A stretch of DNA of 64,000 nt from JALOOX01 sp964557955 (GCA_964557955.1 CAZLCS010000026.1:14411-78410); one strand, 5' to 3'. Positions 8,660 through 18,634 are shown, counted from the first letter of the stretch. The notes: generated by a model from the letters alone, not told the origin. Translations and numbers: made by a program.

Positions 8660-10162
8660 TCAGCGCGGTTTCAAACCCAGGAGCTCCGCGATCGCTTGCC
8701 CCGAGAACCGCAGAAAACGCTCGAATTCAGCCGGATCAAGCCGTACATTCTGTGATGGACTGGGAATCCCGGCCGGGGGCGAGATCAGGTGTGGCTGGTT
8801 CCGGAGCTCCTTGCGAGGGCTTACTTCATATTCGGGCTCAAAACCATCGGAAAAATACTTCTCCTGAAAAATCGAAAACTTGAGGGCGTGAGCCGTCGCA
8901 TCGAGCACGGCTACCGATTGCGGGTCGATTCGGCGCTCCCGGACAACTCGGCGGATGCCGGCCAGACACTCGCCACCCTGTGTGCAGCTGATATGGCCGT
9001 TCCGGTTCGCCAGCAGCATTGCGTCCATGATCTCCTGCTCCGTAACTTCGATGACCTGAAAGCTCTCGTCTCCCGCAAGGCTGCGATAACGTTCCACCAG
9101 ATGAATGACTCGCGGCATGGAGACCGGATTTCCAATCATAGCGGCCTGAGCGACGCTCGGCTTCACATTCACGGGCCGATACTGCCTCCTGGAAGGATTC
9201 GCCTCCAGGTAGTATAGAAACACCGGGTTGGCATGCTGGGATTGGACCCCGATCACCGTAGGCATCGTGTCGATGATATCCAGATCCAGCATCTTAATGA
9301 AACCCTGAAGCACCGCCGTGATGTTTCCCGCGTTTCCGATGGGCACCACAATGACCAGGTTTTTCAAATCGTATTCAAACCATTGGGCAATCTCGAAACT
9401 GTAGGACTCCTGCCCCAGAATTCGCCACGCATTTTTGGAATTCATGAGAGCGACGGCATATTTCTCCGAGAGATATTCCACCACTTTCATACAGTCATCG
9501 AAGACTCCAGGAATCTCGATGACACAGGCGCCGCTTCCCAAAGGCTGTCCCAGCTGCTGGGGAGTCACCTTTCCATGGGGAAGGAGCACTGCTGATTTGA
9601 CCCCATGAACCAGGTGGGACGCATAGAGCGCTGCGGAAGCCGAGGTGTCTCCCGTCGAGGCGCAAATGGCCAGCACATCTCCGAGCCCATGTCGCTTGAT
9701 CAAATAGTTCAGATAGCTGAAAGCGCTTGCCATGCCACGATCTTTGAAAGAAGCACTGGGGTTCTGTCCGTCATTCTTGAAGTGGAGAGGAATTCCGGCC
9801 CATTCGACCAGCCGCGCATTGGCAGCAATGATTGGCGTCTGTCCCTCACCAAGGTAGACGATATCCTCCAGGGCGAGAATGGAGCCGAGAAGTTCATGAA
9901 ATCGGTATATACCCCGCAGTGCCGGCATCGACAGCGCACTCCGGTAATCGAAAACTCTGCGCCACAAGGCCCCGGGAACGGACTTCAACCGATCCCAATC
10001 CCGGTCTTTGATGAGCAGAACACTCTGACATTCCGGACAGGTATACAGCAGTCGATCAATTCCGAAGTGCCGATTGCACGAGAGACACTCATAAACGTAG
10101 GCGCCACCCGGCTTGGGGATCAATCGGTGCTGAATGTCGGATGGAAAATCGACAACTTTCAT
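8660..10162 (-). CDS. thrC: Threonine synthase with N-terminal zinc-ribbon
   Basis: PLP enzyme converting O-phosphohomoserine to threonine. The PLP-lysine motif PSASFKDRGM lies near residue 137, followed by ICASTGDTSASAALYASHL and the glycine-rich VVPIGNAGNITAV loop. The N-terminus has two Cys-x-x-Cys pairs (CLSC and CPEC, about residues 26 and 41) forming a zinc-ribbon-like knuckle seen in many archaeal and anaerobe threonine synthases. The start at 10162 has an AGGAG nine bases upstream; the longer frame to 10216 lacks a ribosome site. At 500 residues it is longer than typical, with an extra C-terminal tail of about 60 residues. Confidence 0.92.
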   Translation of the reverse strand: MKVVDFPSDIQHRLIPKPGGAYVYECLSCNRHFGIDRLLYTCPECQSVLLIKDRDWDRLKSVPGALWRRVFDYRSALSMPALRGIYRFHELLGSILALEDIVYLGEGQTPIIAANARLVEWAGIPLHFKNDGQNPSASFKDRGMASAFSYLNYLIKRHGLGDVLAICASTGDTSASAALYASHLVHGVKSAVLLPHGKVTPQQLGQPLGSGACVIEIPGVFDDCMKVVEYLSEKYAVALMNSKNAWRILGQESYSFEIAQWFEYDLKNLVIVVPIGNAGNITAVLQGFIKMLDLDIIDTMPTVIGVQSQHANPVFLYYLEANPSRRQYRPVNVKPSVAQAAMIGNPVSMPRVIHLVERYRSLAGDESFQVIEVTEQEIMDAMLLANRNGHISCTQGGECLAGIRRVVRERRIDPQSVAVLDATAHALKFSIFQEKYFSDGFEPEYEVSPRKELRNQPHLISPPAGIPSPSQNVRLDPAEFERFLRFSGQAIAELLGLKPR

Positions 10163-10594
10163 GAAACAGGACTCCTGTCGCGCAGGTGGATCATCGTTGA
10201 AAGCACTCCTTCCCACAAAGCCTCAAGAACAAAGCCCATGGCGGTTTATGCGCTTTATGAAGTACTCTATTCCCTTTCATTAAGCAATCGCAATGAGAGA
10301 TGGGGGCATCCGAAAGAGCTCAAGTCAGGCTGGTGAGGGTGACTTCAGGAGTCCACGCCCCAAGTGTTGCATAAAAGACACAAATGGTGGTGTTTGCTGT
10401 GTCCTTTGTGCCACGATGCACACGCATATCAGGGGCGAATCGCTTTCCTCGAACCATGACGGAAGCAACATCGAGAGCCGTCCGGTCCACCGTAATCTCG
10501 CCTCCAGCCTGGGGTTCAGGGGGACTCCGCGCACGGTGTCCCCACCGAATGGCACACTCACTGCATTTACGCCCGGCACGAGGAGGAATGTGGC
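10163..10594. other. Intergenic region between divergent thrC and lpxC
   Basis: No convincing gene. Open frames on both strands overlap lpxC and have no family features. The region must carry promoters for both flanking genes, but I see no strong consensus hexamers. The clear signal is AGGAGG at 10581-10586, which sets the lpxC start. Confidence 0.5.
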
Positions 10595-11548
10595 TTGAAT
10601 AGTTTTCTTGAATACCAAAACACACTTGCAGAAGAAACACTGTTCCAGGGGGTGGGTCTCCACTCGGGCGCCAGAATTTCCGTCCGTCTGAAGCCAGCCC
10701 ACCCCAACTCCGGAATCCTGTTCAAGAGAGTGGACATCCCCGGTCAGCCCATGATCGCCGCGCGACACCACCACGTGGTGGATACCCGTTTTGCGACGAC
10801 CATCGGAAGCAACGGCACCGTTGTCTCCACCATCGAGCATTTGATGGCAGCCTTTTGGGGCGCGGGTATCGACAATGCGATGGTTGAGCTCGACGGCTCG
10901 GAAATCCCGATTCTCGATGGGAGTGCAGGCCCCTATCTGGATGTCCTGAATCGTGCAGGTATTTCAGTGCAGGCGGCGGTGCGCAGGGTCCTTCGTGTCC
11001 AGCGAACGGTTCTGGTCCGCGAGGGAGATGCCTACATCAAGGCAATACCCTCCAATCGCTTTTCGGTCAATTATAGCATCGATTTTCCTCATCCCCTGGT
11101 GGGCAGGCAAGAGTATGTGTACGAGTACAACCGGGCATCTTTCCAGAGGGAAATCGCTCATGCGCGAACATTCGGTTTTCTGAAAGACGTCGAAAAGCTG
11201 CAGAGTATGGGGCTTGCGCGCGGGGGCTCCCTGGAAAACGCCGTGGTCTTTGATGACTACCGGGTTCTCAACCAGGGAGGCTTCCGATATTCGGACGAAT
11301 GTGTTCGTCACAAGATCCTTGACCTTCTGGGGGATCTGTCGCTGGCGGGCATGCCGTTAGCCGGTCATTTCGAGGTCCACAAGGCCGGGCATTCGCTCCA
11401 CAATCGGTTCCTCAGGGAGCTCTTTGACCGACCCGGCGCCTACGGAATCTGCCAGGCCTTTGCGGTTCAGGTGCCGTTTTTCCCTCATGCAACGATACCT
11501 GCTCCAGCCTTTCCGGAACGTTTCCAGCCGACCGGTCATACTTTGTGA
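10595..11548 (+). CDS. lpxC: UDP-3-O-acyl-N-acetylglucosamine deacetylase
   Basis: Zinc deacetylase, the committed step of lipid A synthesis, on the cytoplasmic face of the inner membrane. 317 residues with the hallmark first-domain motif TLFQGVGLHSG, the zinc ligand in STIEHLMAAFWG, and the second-domain metal and catalytic residues in RHKILDLLGDLSLAG and GHFEVHKAGHSLHN. The start is a TTG at 10595, eight bases after a perfect AGGAGG; an ATG at 10589 gives only a four-codon frame. The TTG may limit translation of this dosage-sensitive enzyme. A strong terminator follows, so it appears to be a single-gene unit. Confidence 0.96.
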   Translation: MNSFLEYQNTLAEETLFQGVGLHSGARISVRLKPAHPNSGILFKRVDIPGQPMIAARHHHVVDTRFATTIGSNGTVVSTIEHLMAAFWGAGIDNAMVELDGSEIPILDGSAGPYLDVLNRAGISVQAAVRRVLRVQRTVLVREGDAYIKAIPSNRFSVNYSIDFPHPLVGRQEYVYEYNRASFQREIAHARTFGFLKDVEKLQSMGLARGGSLENAVVFDDYRVLNQGGFRYSDECVRHKILDLLGDLSLAGMPLAGHFEVHKAGHSLHNRFLRELFDRPGAYGICQAFAVQVPFFPHATIPAPAFPERFQPTGHTL

Positions 11549-11579
11549 TCCAATCCATCCACCATTGAAGCCAATGAGA

Positions 11580-11607
11580 GGGCCGCTCGAAATGAGCGGC
11601 CCTTTTT
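11580..11607 (+). terminator. Rho-independent terminator after lpxC
   Basis: Perfect nine-base stem GGGCCGCTC / GAGCGGCCC with a GAAAT loop, followed by TTTTT, 32 bases after the lpxC stop. Confidence 0.9.
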
Positions 11608-11836
11608 GTTCCAGCTTCACTTTTCGTCGAATCGTTCTTGCGCATCCGGTCGACAACGCGCCAAAATGCGAGTGGCGTTGGTGCTCCAGTCTCAGGGCGT
11701 CTCGCCGATGAGGTTCATGTAAAGCCTCCCGGCCTCAGTCGGTCTGACATCCAGTCCTTGCCTCACGGTGTGGGCCTGATATATAAGCGTCTCCGTTGCC
11801 GCTGTTTAGATTCCAAACGAGGAGAATCCACCCCCC

Positions 11837-13519
11837 ATGGCTCTTGTAAGGACACGTATCATCCAAATGCTGGCGGACGCCATCGGCCCCATGGTTGAGC
11901 TCGCGGGGCTACCGCCGGTAGACTTCGGGAACATCGAGCTCACCGTCCCCAAAACCCCGCAGCACGGGGATTACGCAACCAATTTGGCTCTCAGCCTCAC
12001 GCGCCAGTTCAAGCGGAATCCGAGGGAGATTGCTTCGGAGATTGTCAACCGCCTGCAGGATCCCGACGGGATGATCGCCCGTGTTGAGATCGCCGGCCCC
12101 GGTTTCATCAACTTCTTTGTGAAACCCCATGTTTGGCATGACATTCTCCTGGAGATTTTCAGGGCGCCCGATGCATACGGACATCAGGATCTCGGGCAAG
12201 GCAAGCGGGTTCAGGTGGAATTCGTGAGCGCCAACCCGACGGGTCCCCTTCATATCGGGCATGGTCGCGGTGCGGCGACGGGAGATGTGCTGGCCAACAT
12301 TCTCGGTGCCTGCGGATATGATGTGGAGCGCGAGTACTACATCAACGATGCGGGCAATCAGATGGACACCCTGGGGCGAAGCCTCTATTATCGGTATCAG
12401 GAGATTCTGGGAGAGGTTGTCGAATTCCCCGAGAATCACTATCGCGGTGAATACATGGTCGAACTGGCCCGCGAATACCGTGCGGAGGTTGGGGATCGAT
12501 TCCGCGGAGCACCTTTGGCCGAGGTTCTGCCCGAGTTTTCCAGGTATGCCGGCGATCGGATTCTTGCGGGTATCCGGGACGACCTGAGTCAGTTCGGAGT
12601 GGTCTTCGACCGCTGGTTCAGCGAACAGACATTGCATGACCGCAATGTGGTGGGCGAGACCATCCGGAAGCTCCAGTCCGAGGGGTATGTTTATGACCAT
12701 GAAGGCGCCAAGTGGTTCAGAAGTACAGCGTTCGGGGATGAGAAGGATCGAGTCGTCATTCGAGCCAACGGCATCAGCACTTATTTTGCCGCCGATATTG
12801 CTTACCACAAGGACAAGTTCGACCGTGGATACGATCTGGTCATCGATATCTGGGGCGCTGATCATCACGGGTATGTCGAGCGCATGCTGGCAGGCACCCA
12901 GGCGCTGGGGCGAAAGCGCGATGATTTGCGGATCATCCTGATTCAGCTCGTCAATCTCCTGCGGGGAGGATCGCCCGTGGCTATGTCCACGCGGGCGGGG
13001 GAATTCGTCACGCTCCGCGAGGTCATCGATGAAGTCGGCAAGGATGCTGCCCGGTACATTTTTCTCACTCGCCGCTCCGACAGCCCGTTGGATTTCGATC
13101 TGGAAGTGGCCAAGATGCAGAACAATGACAATCCGGTTTTCTATGTGCAATACGCTCATGCGAGGCTCAGCAGTGTATTTGAGGTGGCCCGGGAGAGGGG
13201 AGTTGAGTGCTCATGGATGAAGACCGGAACCCCTCCACCGCTCGATAGCCTGATGCTTCCGCCGGAAATCGAGATCATGCGGATGTTGGGAGAATATCCT
13301 GAAATGCTGGCCAGCTGCTGCAGAAACCTGGAGCCCCACCTCATCTCGTTCTACCTGCATGAGCTTGTTTCCCTCTTTCACAGCTATTACAATCAGAACC
13401 GCATTCTGGGCGACGATCCCGATCAGACCCAGGCGCGCCTTTTCCTGGCGGCTGCTGTTCGCAGCGTGATTCACAATGCTTTGGGACTTCTTGGCGTGAG
13501 CGCTCCGGAAAAGATGTGA
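11837..13519 (+). CDS. argS: Arginyl-tRNA synthetase
   Basis: Class I aminoacyl-tRNA synthetase charging tRNA-Arg. 560 residues, normal for the family. The order is the N-terminal Add-1 domain, the Rossmann catalytic core with HIGH-type motif GPLHIGHGRGA near residue 139, the YINDAGNQMD motif, the MSTRAGEFVTL segment replacing KMSKS as is usual in ArgS, and the DALR anticodon-binding domain ending in ALGLLGVSAPEKM. A GAGGAG lies about 11 bases before the ATG. It is followed closely by the SPOR-domain gene on the same strand. Confidence 0.97.
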   Translation: MALVRTRIIQMLADAIGPMVELAGLPPVDFGNIELTVPKTPQHGDYATNLALSLTRQFKRNPREIASEIVNRLQDPDGMIARVEIAGPGFINFFVKPHVWHDILLEIFRAPDAYGHQDLGQGKRVQVEFVSANPTGPLHIGHGRGAATGDVLANILGACGYDVEREYYINDAGNQMDTLGRSLYYRYQEILGEVVEFPENHYRGEYMVELAREYRAEVGDRFRGAPLAEVLPEFSRYAGDRILAGIRDDLSQFGVVFDRWFSEQTLHDRNVVGETIRKLQSEGYVYDHEGAKWFRSTAFGDEKDRVVIRANGISTYFAADIAYHKDKFDRGYDLVIDIWGADHHGYVERMLAGTQALGRKRDDLRIILIQLVNLLRGGSPVAMSTRAGEFVTLREVIDEVGKDAARYIFLTRRSDSPLDFDLEVAKMQNNDNPVFYVQYAHARLSSVFEVARERGVECSWMKTGTPPPLDSLMLPPEIEIMRMLGEYPEMLASCCRNLEPHLISFYLHELVSLFHSYYNQNRILGDDPDQTQARLFLAAAVRSVIHNALGLLGVSAPEKM

Positions 13520-13593
13520 CGAACCGCTGTAGCAGTCCCTCATGGCCCCTCGGGCCACCCTGAACAACAAGAAGGCCTACAGCCTGGGTAGTT

Positions 13594-13641
13594 TGACTTG
13601 AGATTTGAAACCTGAGGCTTGAACCTTGAGACTTGAAACCT
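13594..13641. repeat. Degenerate short tandem repeat of a CTTGARRCTTGAAACCT-like unit
   Basis: Between argS and the SPOR gene, the words GACTTGAGA, TTTGAAACCTGAGG, CTTGAACC and TTGAGACTTGAAACC follow each other. A related motif (CAACTTGAAACATGAAGCTTGAG) occurs at about 63351-63373. Its origin is unclear; it may be an expanded low-complexity intergenic repeat of this genome. Confidence 0.55.
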
Positions 13642-13657
13642 TTCGTAGCAGGCATGC

Positions 13658-14392
13658 ATGAGAGATCTCAGCCCGTCTGAGAAGAGCGACCCGGAGAAGA
13701 AACCCCGGCTCTATCGGTTCGAGCTGAGTGGTCTCCGGTTGGGTCTGTACTCGGGTTGCCTGATCCTGGCCCTCTCGTGGATGTTTGTGTTTGGGGTGTT
13801 GGTGGGGCGTGGAATACCCCTGGTGGATCTCGACAGCACTTCTTTGCAGGCCCAGTTGTTAAGGTATCTTGGTCTGGGGCGCCAGCCTGTCGAGACCGTC
13901 GAGAACGCGGCCGAGAGCTGGGACCCAGAGACTGTTCTCAAATCACTCGACTATTATGAGAATCTGACTCAGAAGGATGCTCCGGCAGACAAGCAGGCGC
14001 CCACGGCATCCATCGCTCCAGGCAAGGGGGCCGGCAAAGACTCCGCGGCTCAGAAGGCGAAGCCCTCCGCGCAGCAGCCTCCACAATCCGAAGAGCAGAG
14101 TGAAAAGGACGGGCGGACGAACAAGGATGCATCACCAGCGGGAAAGGGGGGAGAGCACTTCACCCTCCTGGTGGTTTCGTTGCGCGATGCCGCCAATGCT
14201 GCCAAACTGGTGGAGCAGCTCAAGGCCAAAGGCTACTCGCCTCGACTCGAGAACATCGATCTGAACACCGGAGGGCGTTGGAACAGGGTGCTCGTTGGCT
14301 CATTTGGCAGCAGGGAGGAAGCCCTGCGATTCGCTGCAGAATTCAACCGCAAAGAACACATGGAAGGCCTGGTCATTCGAGAGACTCAATGA
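13658..14392 (+). CDS. Membrane-anchored SPOR-domain protein
   Basis: 244-residue bitopic protein. A short cytoplasmic N-terminus is followed by one membrane segment (about residues 28-50, LGLYSGCLILALSWMFVFGVLVG), a long low-complexity linker rich in Ala, Pro, Lys and Gln (about 100-165), and a C-terminal SPOR domain (about 170-244: FTLLVVSLRDAANAAKLVEQL, RVLVGSFGSREEALRFA). SPOR domains bind denuded septal peptidoglycan, so a role in division or wall remodelling is likely. It lies between argS and uvrB on the same strand with short gaps. No catalytic domain is present. Confidence 0.85.
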   Translation: MRDLSPSEKSDPEKKPRLYRFELSGLRLGLYSGCLILALSWMFVFGVLVGRGIPLVDLDSTSLQAQLLRYLGLGRQPVETVENAAESWDPETVLKSLDYYENLTQKDAPADKQAPTASIAPGKGAGKDSAAQKAKPSAQQPPQSEEQSEKDGRTNKDASPAGKGGEHFTLLVVSLRDAANAAKLVEQLKAKGYSPRLENIDLNTGGRWNRVLVGSFGSREEALRFAAEFNRKEHMEGLVIRETQ

Positions 14393-14459
14393 CTCAAGCC
14401 TCGCCCGCCATCAGGCAGAAGCCTGAAACCGTGGGGCCGCCCGCCAGCCGGGCGCAACA

Positions 14460-16478
14460 ATGGATTCCTGCCTGCAGCTTATGAAACCGTTTTCGATCGT
14501 CAGTTCATTTGCACCCACTGGAGACCAGCCTCAAGCCATTGAGGGCCTGAGTACAAACCTTCGGGCGGGAGTCCGAGAGCAGGTGCTTCTCGGAGTCACG
14601 GGTTCGGGCAAGACCTTCACCATGGCGCATGTGGTCGAAAGGTTGCAAAAACCCACCCTGGTGATCGCCCCGAACAAAACACTGGCCGCTCAGCTCTACG
14701 GCGAGTTCAAAGCCTTCTTCCCCGAGAACGCAGTGGAATACTTCGTTTCCTACTACGACTATTACCAGCCCGAAGCCTACGTTCCTCGAACCGATACGTA
14801 CATAGCCAAGGATGCTTCCATCAATGAAACGATTGACAAGATGCGCCACTCGGCAACGCGCTCGCTGTTGGTGCGTCGGGATGTGATCATCGTGGCCAGC
14901 GTTTCCTGCATCTACGGGCTGGGGTCTCCGGAAACCTACCGGGACATGCTCCTTTTCCTCCGGAAGCACAGCGAAATGCCCCGTGAGCACGTGATGCGAA
15001 AGCTCGTGGAAATCCAGTACCAGAGGAACGACCTCGATTTCCATCGCGGGACGTTCCGCGTCCGTGGGGACGTGCTCGAAATCTTTCCGGCTCACGAGGA
15101 GGATCGTGCGGTCAGAATCGAGTTCTTCGGGGATGAAATCGACGGCATCAAGGAGGTGGATCCGCTTACGGGACGCACCCTCCGGAACCTGGATGAAGTG
15201 GCCGTCTATCCCGGAACACACTACGTTACGGATCGGAACCACCTCGAGCGGGCCGTGAAGGCCATCCAGCTCGAACTGACCCAGCGGCTTGAGGAGCTCC
15301 ACAGCGAAGGCAAACTGCTGGAGGCTCAACGCCTGGAAGAAAGAACCCGCCTCGACGTTGAGATGCTGCTCGAGCTCGGCTACTGCAGCGGCATCGAGAA
15401 TTATTCACGGCACCTGGATGGACGCAATGCGGGGGAGCCTCCGGCGACCCTCCTTTCCTACTTCCCCGAAGATTGGCTCCTGTTCATCGATGAAAGCCAT
15501 ATGACCATTCCCCAGTTGCAGGGCATGTATCGTGGGGACAGGGCTCGCAAAGAGACTCTGGTGCGCTATGGATTCCGCTTGCCGTCGGCATTGGACAACC
15601 GGCCCCTCTCTTTCGAAGAATTCGAGAAGAAGATCAACCAGGTTGTCTATGTCTCGGCCACGCCGGGACCCTACGAGCTGGGACGAACCTCGGGCTGTGT
15701 CGTGGAGCAGATCATCCGTCCGACGGGTCTTGTGGATCCGAAGATAGAAGTGCGCCGGGCGGACTTCCAGGTGGACGATCTCATCGGGGAGATCCGCAGG
15801 CAGGTGGAGCGGGGATGCCGGGTCCTTGTGACCACGCTCACCAAGCGGATGGCTGAGGATCTGACGGAATATCTTGCTGAGCTCAACATCCGCGTCCGGT
15901 ATATGCACTCGGACATCAACACCGTGGAGCGAATCGAACTGGTGCGGGATCTGAGGCTCGGTGAGTTCGATGTGCTGGTGGGCATCAACCTTCTGCGGGA
16001 AGGCCTGGACATTCCGGAGGTTTCCCTGGTGGCCGTGTTGGATGCGGACAACGAGGGCTTTCTGCGTTCGGAGCGCTCCCTGATTCAGACGGTGGGGCGT
16101 GCAGCGCGAAACGTCGATGGGACGGTGATTCTGTATGCCAACCGAATGACGGAATCCATCCGGAGGACACTTGACGAAACCGAGCGACGCCGATCGATTC
16201 AGCTGGAGTATAACGAACAGCATCGGATCACCCCGAGGACCGTGAAGAAGGAAATCAAGGACATTCTGGCGGAATACCTGGACAGGGATCGTGATCAGGA
16301 TTTCGTGTCCGAGGATCAACTGGACTATCCTGTTCTTCCGACCTCTCCCACGGATGATGAGATCGGGAAGCTCGAGAACCTGATGAAAGAGGCGGCTGCC
16401 GAGCTGGAATTTGAAAAGGCTGCTGTCCTCCGCGATCGAATACGGAAGCTCAAAGAGCTGCAGTTGCTGACGGCATGA
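14460..16478 (+). CDS. uvrB: Excinuclease ABC subunit B
   Basis: Damage-verifying helicase-like subunit of nucleotide excision repair, working with UvrA and UvrC. 672 residues with GDQPQAIEGL at the start, Walker A GVTGSGKTFT near residue 50, the beta-hairpin YYDYYQPEAYVP, helicase motifs (LLFIDESHMTIPQ, GRAARNVDGTVILYA) and the C-terminal UVR motif (LEFEKAAVLRDRIRKLKEL) that contacts UvrC. The true start may be the internal ATG at 14481 (MKPFSIVSSF), which fits the family better. It overlaps the next gene by four bases. Confidence 0.97.
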   Translation: MDSCLQLMKPFSIVSSFAPTGDQPQAIEGLSTNLRAGVREQVLLGVTGSGKTFTMAHVVERLQKPTLVIAPNKTLAAQLYGEFKAFFPENAVEYFVSYYDYYQPEAYVPRTDTYIAKDASINETIDKMRHSATRSLLVRRDVIIVASVSCIYGLGSPETYRDMLLFLRKHSEMPREHVMRKLVEIQYQRNDLDFHRGTFRVRGDVLEIFPAHEEDRAVRIEFFGDEIDGIKEVDPLTGRTLRNLDEVAVYPGTHYVTDRNHLERAVKAIQLELTQRLEELHSEGKLLEAQRLEERTRLDVEMLLELGYCSGIENYSRHLDGRNAGEPPATLLSYFPEDWLLFIDESHMTIPQLQGMYRGDRARKETLVRYGFRLPSALDNRPLSFEEFEKKINQVVYVSATPGPYELGRTSGCVVEQIIRPTGLVDPKIEVRRADFQVDDLIGEIRRQVERGCRVLVTTLTKRMAEDLTEYLAELNIRVRYMHSDINTVERIELVRDLRLGEFDVLVGINLLREGLDIPEVSLVAVLDADNEGFLRSERSLIQTVGRAARNVDGTVILYANRMTESIRRTLDETERRRSIQLEYNEQHRITPRTVKKEIKDILAEYLDRDRDQDFVSEDQLDYPVLPTSPTDDEIGKLENLMKEAAAELEFEKAAVLRDRIRKLKELQLLTA

Positions 16479-17209
16479 TGCATATTCGGCAGGAACCAGG
16501 TGAAGCCTGGATACAGAAGGAGAGCTGGCGTCGGAAAGCTCACCCGGAGCTCCCCGAGTCGGAAAAGCAGGAGATCGCTCTCCACTGGGGGAAGATCGCT
16601 GCGTCCGTCCGCAGGAGCATCGCTTACAGAAAAGCTCGTCATCTGATGGTCCCCCCCTCGTCACACTTCTTTCAGGTGAGGCTCAATGCGCTCATGGATC
16701 GTAAGCTCCTCACCGTTCCCACTCCTGGAATGCAGAACGGGTTCCGACATTTCGATCCCGACCGGATTCCAGCCAAAGATCGATTGGCTGCTGCCAGACT
16801 CCGTATGACGGGTGCCGCGTTGACGAGAGGTTCTTATGGGTCGATGATTCCCCGTCCCGTTGACCTCCTGGTCGGAGAAGCGTTTTGTGGATGTGAGAGC
16901 GGTGCTCTCATCGGTGACGGCAGGGGGCACCTGGACCTGACCTGCGCGGTCCTGGCAGCCCTCGGGTGGCTGGATCGTCAGGCTCAGATTCTTGCCGTTG
17001 TGCTGCAATACGTCGCTGTTTCGACTTGCCCGCAGGAGGAGCATGATGTTAAGGCTCACTGGCTCATCACTCGACAGGGAGTCATCCGCACGAAGCTGGA
17101 CGATGCTCCCAAACCGGCTATTTGCTGGGAAAAGCTCAGTCTTCGGCAGATACGGCGCAATGAGATCCTGTTTTACCTCGCATCCAGGGACAACAGGATC
17201 TTCGCATAG
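16475..17209 (+). CDS. 5-formyltetrahydrofolate cyclo-ligase-like protein
   Basis: 244 residues, resembling the MTHFS/FthC fold that converts 5-formyl-THF to 5,10-methenyl-THF. Supporting segments are PPSSHFFQVRLNALMDRKLLTVPTPG, a GSYG-x-MIPRPVDLLVGE strand, a GALIGDGRGHLDLTCAVLA glycine motif like the family's G-x-G-K/R-G-x-x-D, and a late EEHDVKAHWLITRQGVI motif matching the E-H-D-V-x-V-D segment. It is translationally coupled to uvrB (ATG overlapping its TGA). The catalytic loop is divergent, so the exact substrate is uncertain and it may be a non-canonical paralogue. Confidence 0.68.
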   Translation: MMHIRQEPGEAWIQKESWRRKAHPELPESEKQEIALHWGKIAASVRRSIAYRKARHLMVPPSSHFFQVRLNALMDRKLLTVPTPGMQNGFRHFDPDRIPAKDRLAAARLRMTGAALTRGSYGSMIPRPVDLLVGEAFCGCESGALIGDGRGHLDLTCAVLAALGWLDRQAQILAVVLQYVAVSTCPQEEHDVKAHWLITRQGVIRTKLDDAPKPAICWEKLSLRQIRRNEILFYLASRDNRIFA

Positions 17210-17410
17210 CTTCTTTTCGCCAGGTGATTCTCGTATAGAATTGACTTGATCAATGTGAGGGAAATATCTATTTAAGCAGCGGTTGATGAGATGATTTCCC
17301 CGCTGGGGGGCGATTCAGCCTAGGCTCCAAACGCTGCCCCCCACCGAGTGTGGCTCACGTAGACGAATTGAATCCGTTGTTCCGGATGTGTTCCAAGGTG
17401 CGAGGTTGCC

Positions 17411-18385
17411 GTGTTGGAGACCAAAATCTGGAAGCAATTGAGACTGCCGCTTTCGGTGATCCTGCTTGCGGGAGCGATCCTCATCCCGTTGCCCGGTTTC
17501 GCCGATGAAGAAGAGTCATTCACTGCAACTGTGCGGCGTTACTCCTATCAGATCCCGGAACAGACCGTCATTGGATCGGCGGCCTGGGTGAAGATCAAGA
17601 AGGGCGACACGCTTTTGGACATCGCCAGGCGTTTTGGATTGGGGTTCAATGAGATCGAACTCCTCTACCCGAAAATGGACGCGTTCATCCCTCCCGTTGG
17701 AACACGCATCTCCGTGCCGACCATTTGGGTCCTGCCCCCCAGCCAGCATCAGCAGTTGGTGATCAATGTTCCCGAGCTCCGGCTGTACTTCTCTGAGAAG
17801 GGAAAGGGCTCGGTTCAGACCTACCCGATCGGAATCGGGGATGAAGGCTGGGAAACGCCGCTGGGCAGTTTCAGCATCGTTGAGAAGCGCCCCAATCCAT
17901 CCTGGTATATTCCTGCATCCCTTCAGGAGAAATATGGCATGGCCGTTATGCCGCCGGGACCGGAAAACCCTCTGGGCGAGTTTATGATGAAATTCTCTGC
18001 GGGGGCCTATGGAGTGCACGGCACGGCGCAGCCGTGGGGAGTAGGGCGTCTGGTCAGCCATGGCTGTATTCGGTGCTACCCCGAGCATATACGTATTCTC
18101 TATCCGCAGGTCGCGGTGGGTACGAAGCTTGAGATTATTTATGAACCCGTCAAATTCGGCAAGCTTGATGGGCAGATATACGTTGAAGCCCATCCTGACG
18201 TTTACAAGAAAATCCCGGACTATTATCAATACGCTCAACAGAAGCTTTCTCAATCTCCTTATGCTAACCAGGTGGATTCCAGCAGATTGACCACTGCTCT
18301 CAAGCTCCAAAATGGAGTTCCTACCAACGTCACTCGTCTTTCTATTGTGGACTCAGCGCTGAAAACGGTTGAGCTCACGCAATAA
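17411..18385 (+). CDS. LysM and YkuD-domain L,D-transpeptidase (ErfK/YbiS type)
   Basis: Periplasmic enzyme that forms 3-3 peptidoglycan crosslinks or attaches lipoprotein to the wall. 324 residues from a GTG start. A signal peptide (about 1-31, hydrophobic core PLSVILLAGAILIPL) is followed by a LysM motif (about 55-105, KKGDTLLDIARRFGLGFNEI) and a YkuD catalytic domain (about 118-250) with the active-site signature YGVHGTAQPWGVG...VSHGCIRCY, giving the His and nucleophilic Cys. The next gene encodes an Lpp-like lipoprotein ending in lysine, the usual substrate of ErfK-class enzymes, which strongly suggests their joint role. Confidence 0.92.
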   Translation: MLETKIWKQLRLPLSVILLAGAILIPLPGFADEEESFTATVRRYSYQIPEQTVIGSAAWVKIKKGDTLLDIARRFGLGFNEIELLYPKMDAFIPPVGTRISVPTIWVLPPSQHQQLVINVPELRLYFSEKGKGSVQTYPIGIGDEGWETPLGSFSIVEKRPNPSWYIPASLQEKYGMAVMPPGPENPLGEFMMKFSAGAYGVHGTAQPWGVGRLVSHGCIRCYPEHIRILYPQVAVGTKLEIIYEPVKFGKLDGQIYVEAHPDVYKKIPDYYQYAQQKLSQSPYANQVDSSRLTTALKLQNGVPTNVTRLSIVDSALKTVELTQ

Positions 18386-18634
18386 TGGTGATATGAAATC
18401 GGGCAAATTCGTGATCCAGTAACGCCTTCCGGAAAAATCTGCTTGATTTTGTTGAATGAGTGGAGTAGCGTTGGTTTACTATTGGAATCAATGGGGTTGC
18501 AGGCCGATATCAGTCTGTTTTCATTGGAAATATGGTTGTGTGAGAGGAGGTGAGAAAGAAGCAGGTTAAGGGGATTTTTTTCTCGCTGGGTTTAAGAAGA
18601 GGGTCAATTTGACAATCGAATGAGGAGGAAAGAG

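Noticed and set aside
11909..13159. 416-codon minus-strand frame
   Set aside because: Antisense to argS, which is complete.
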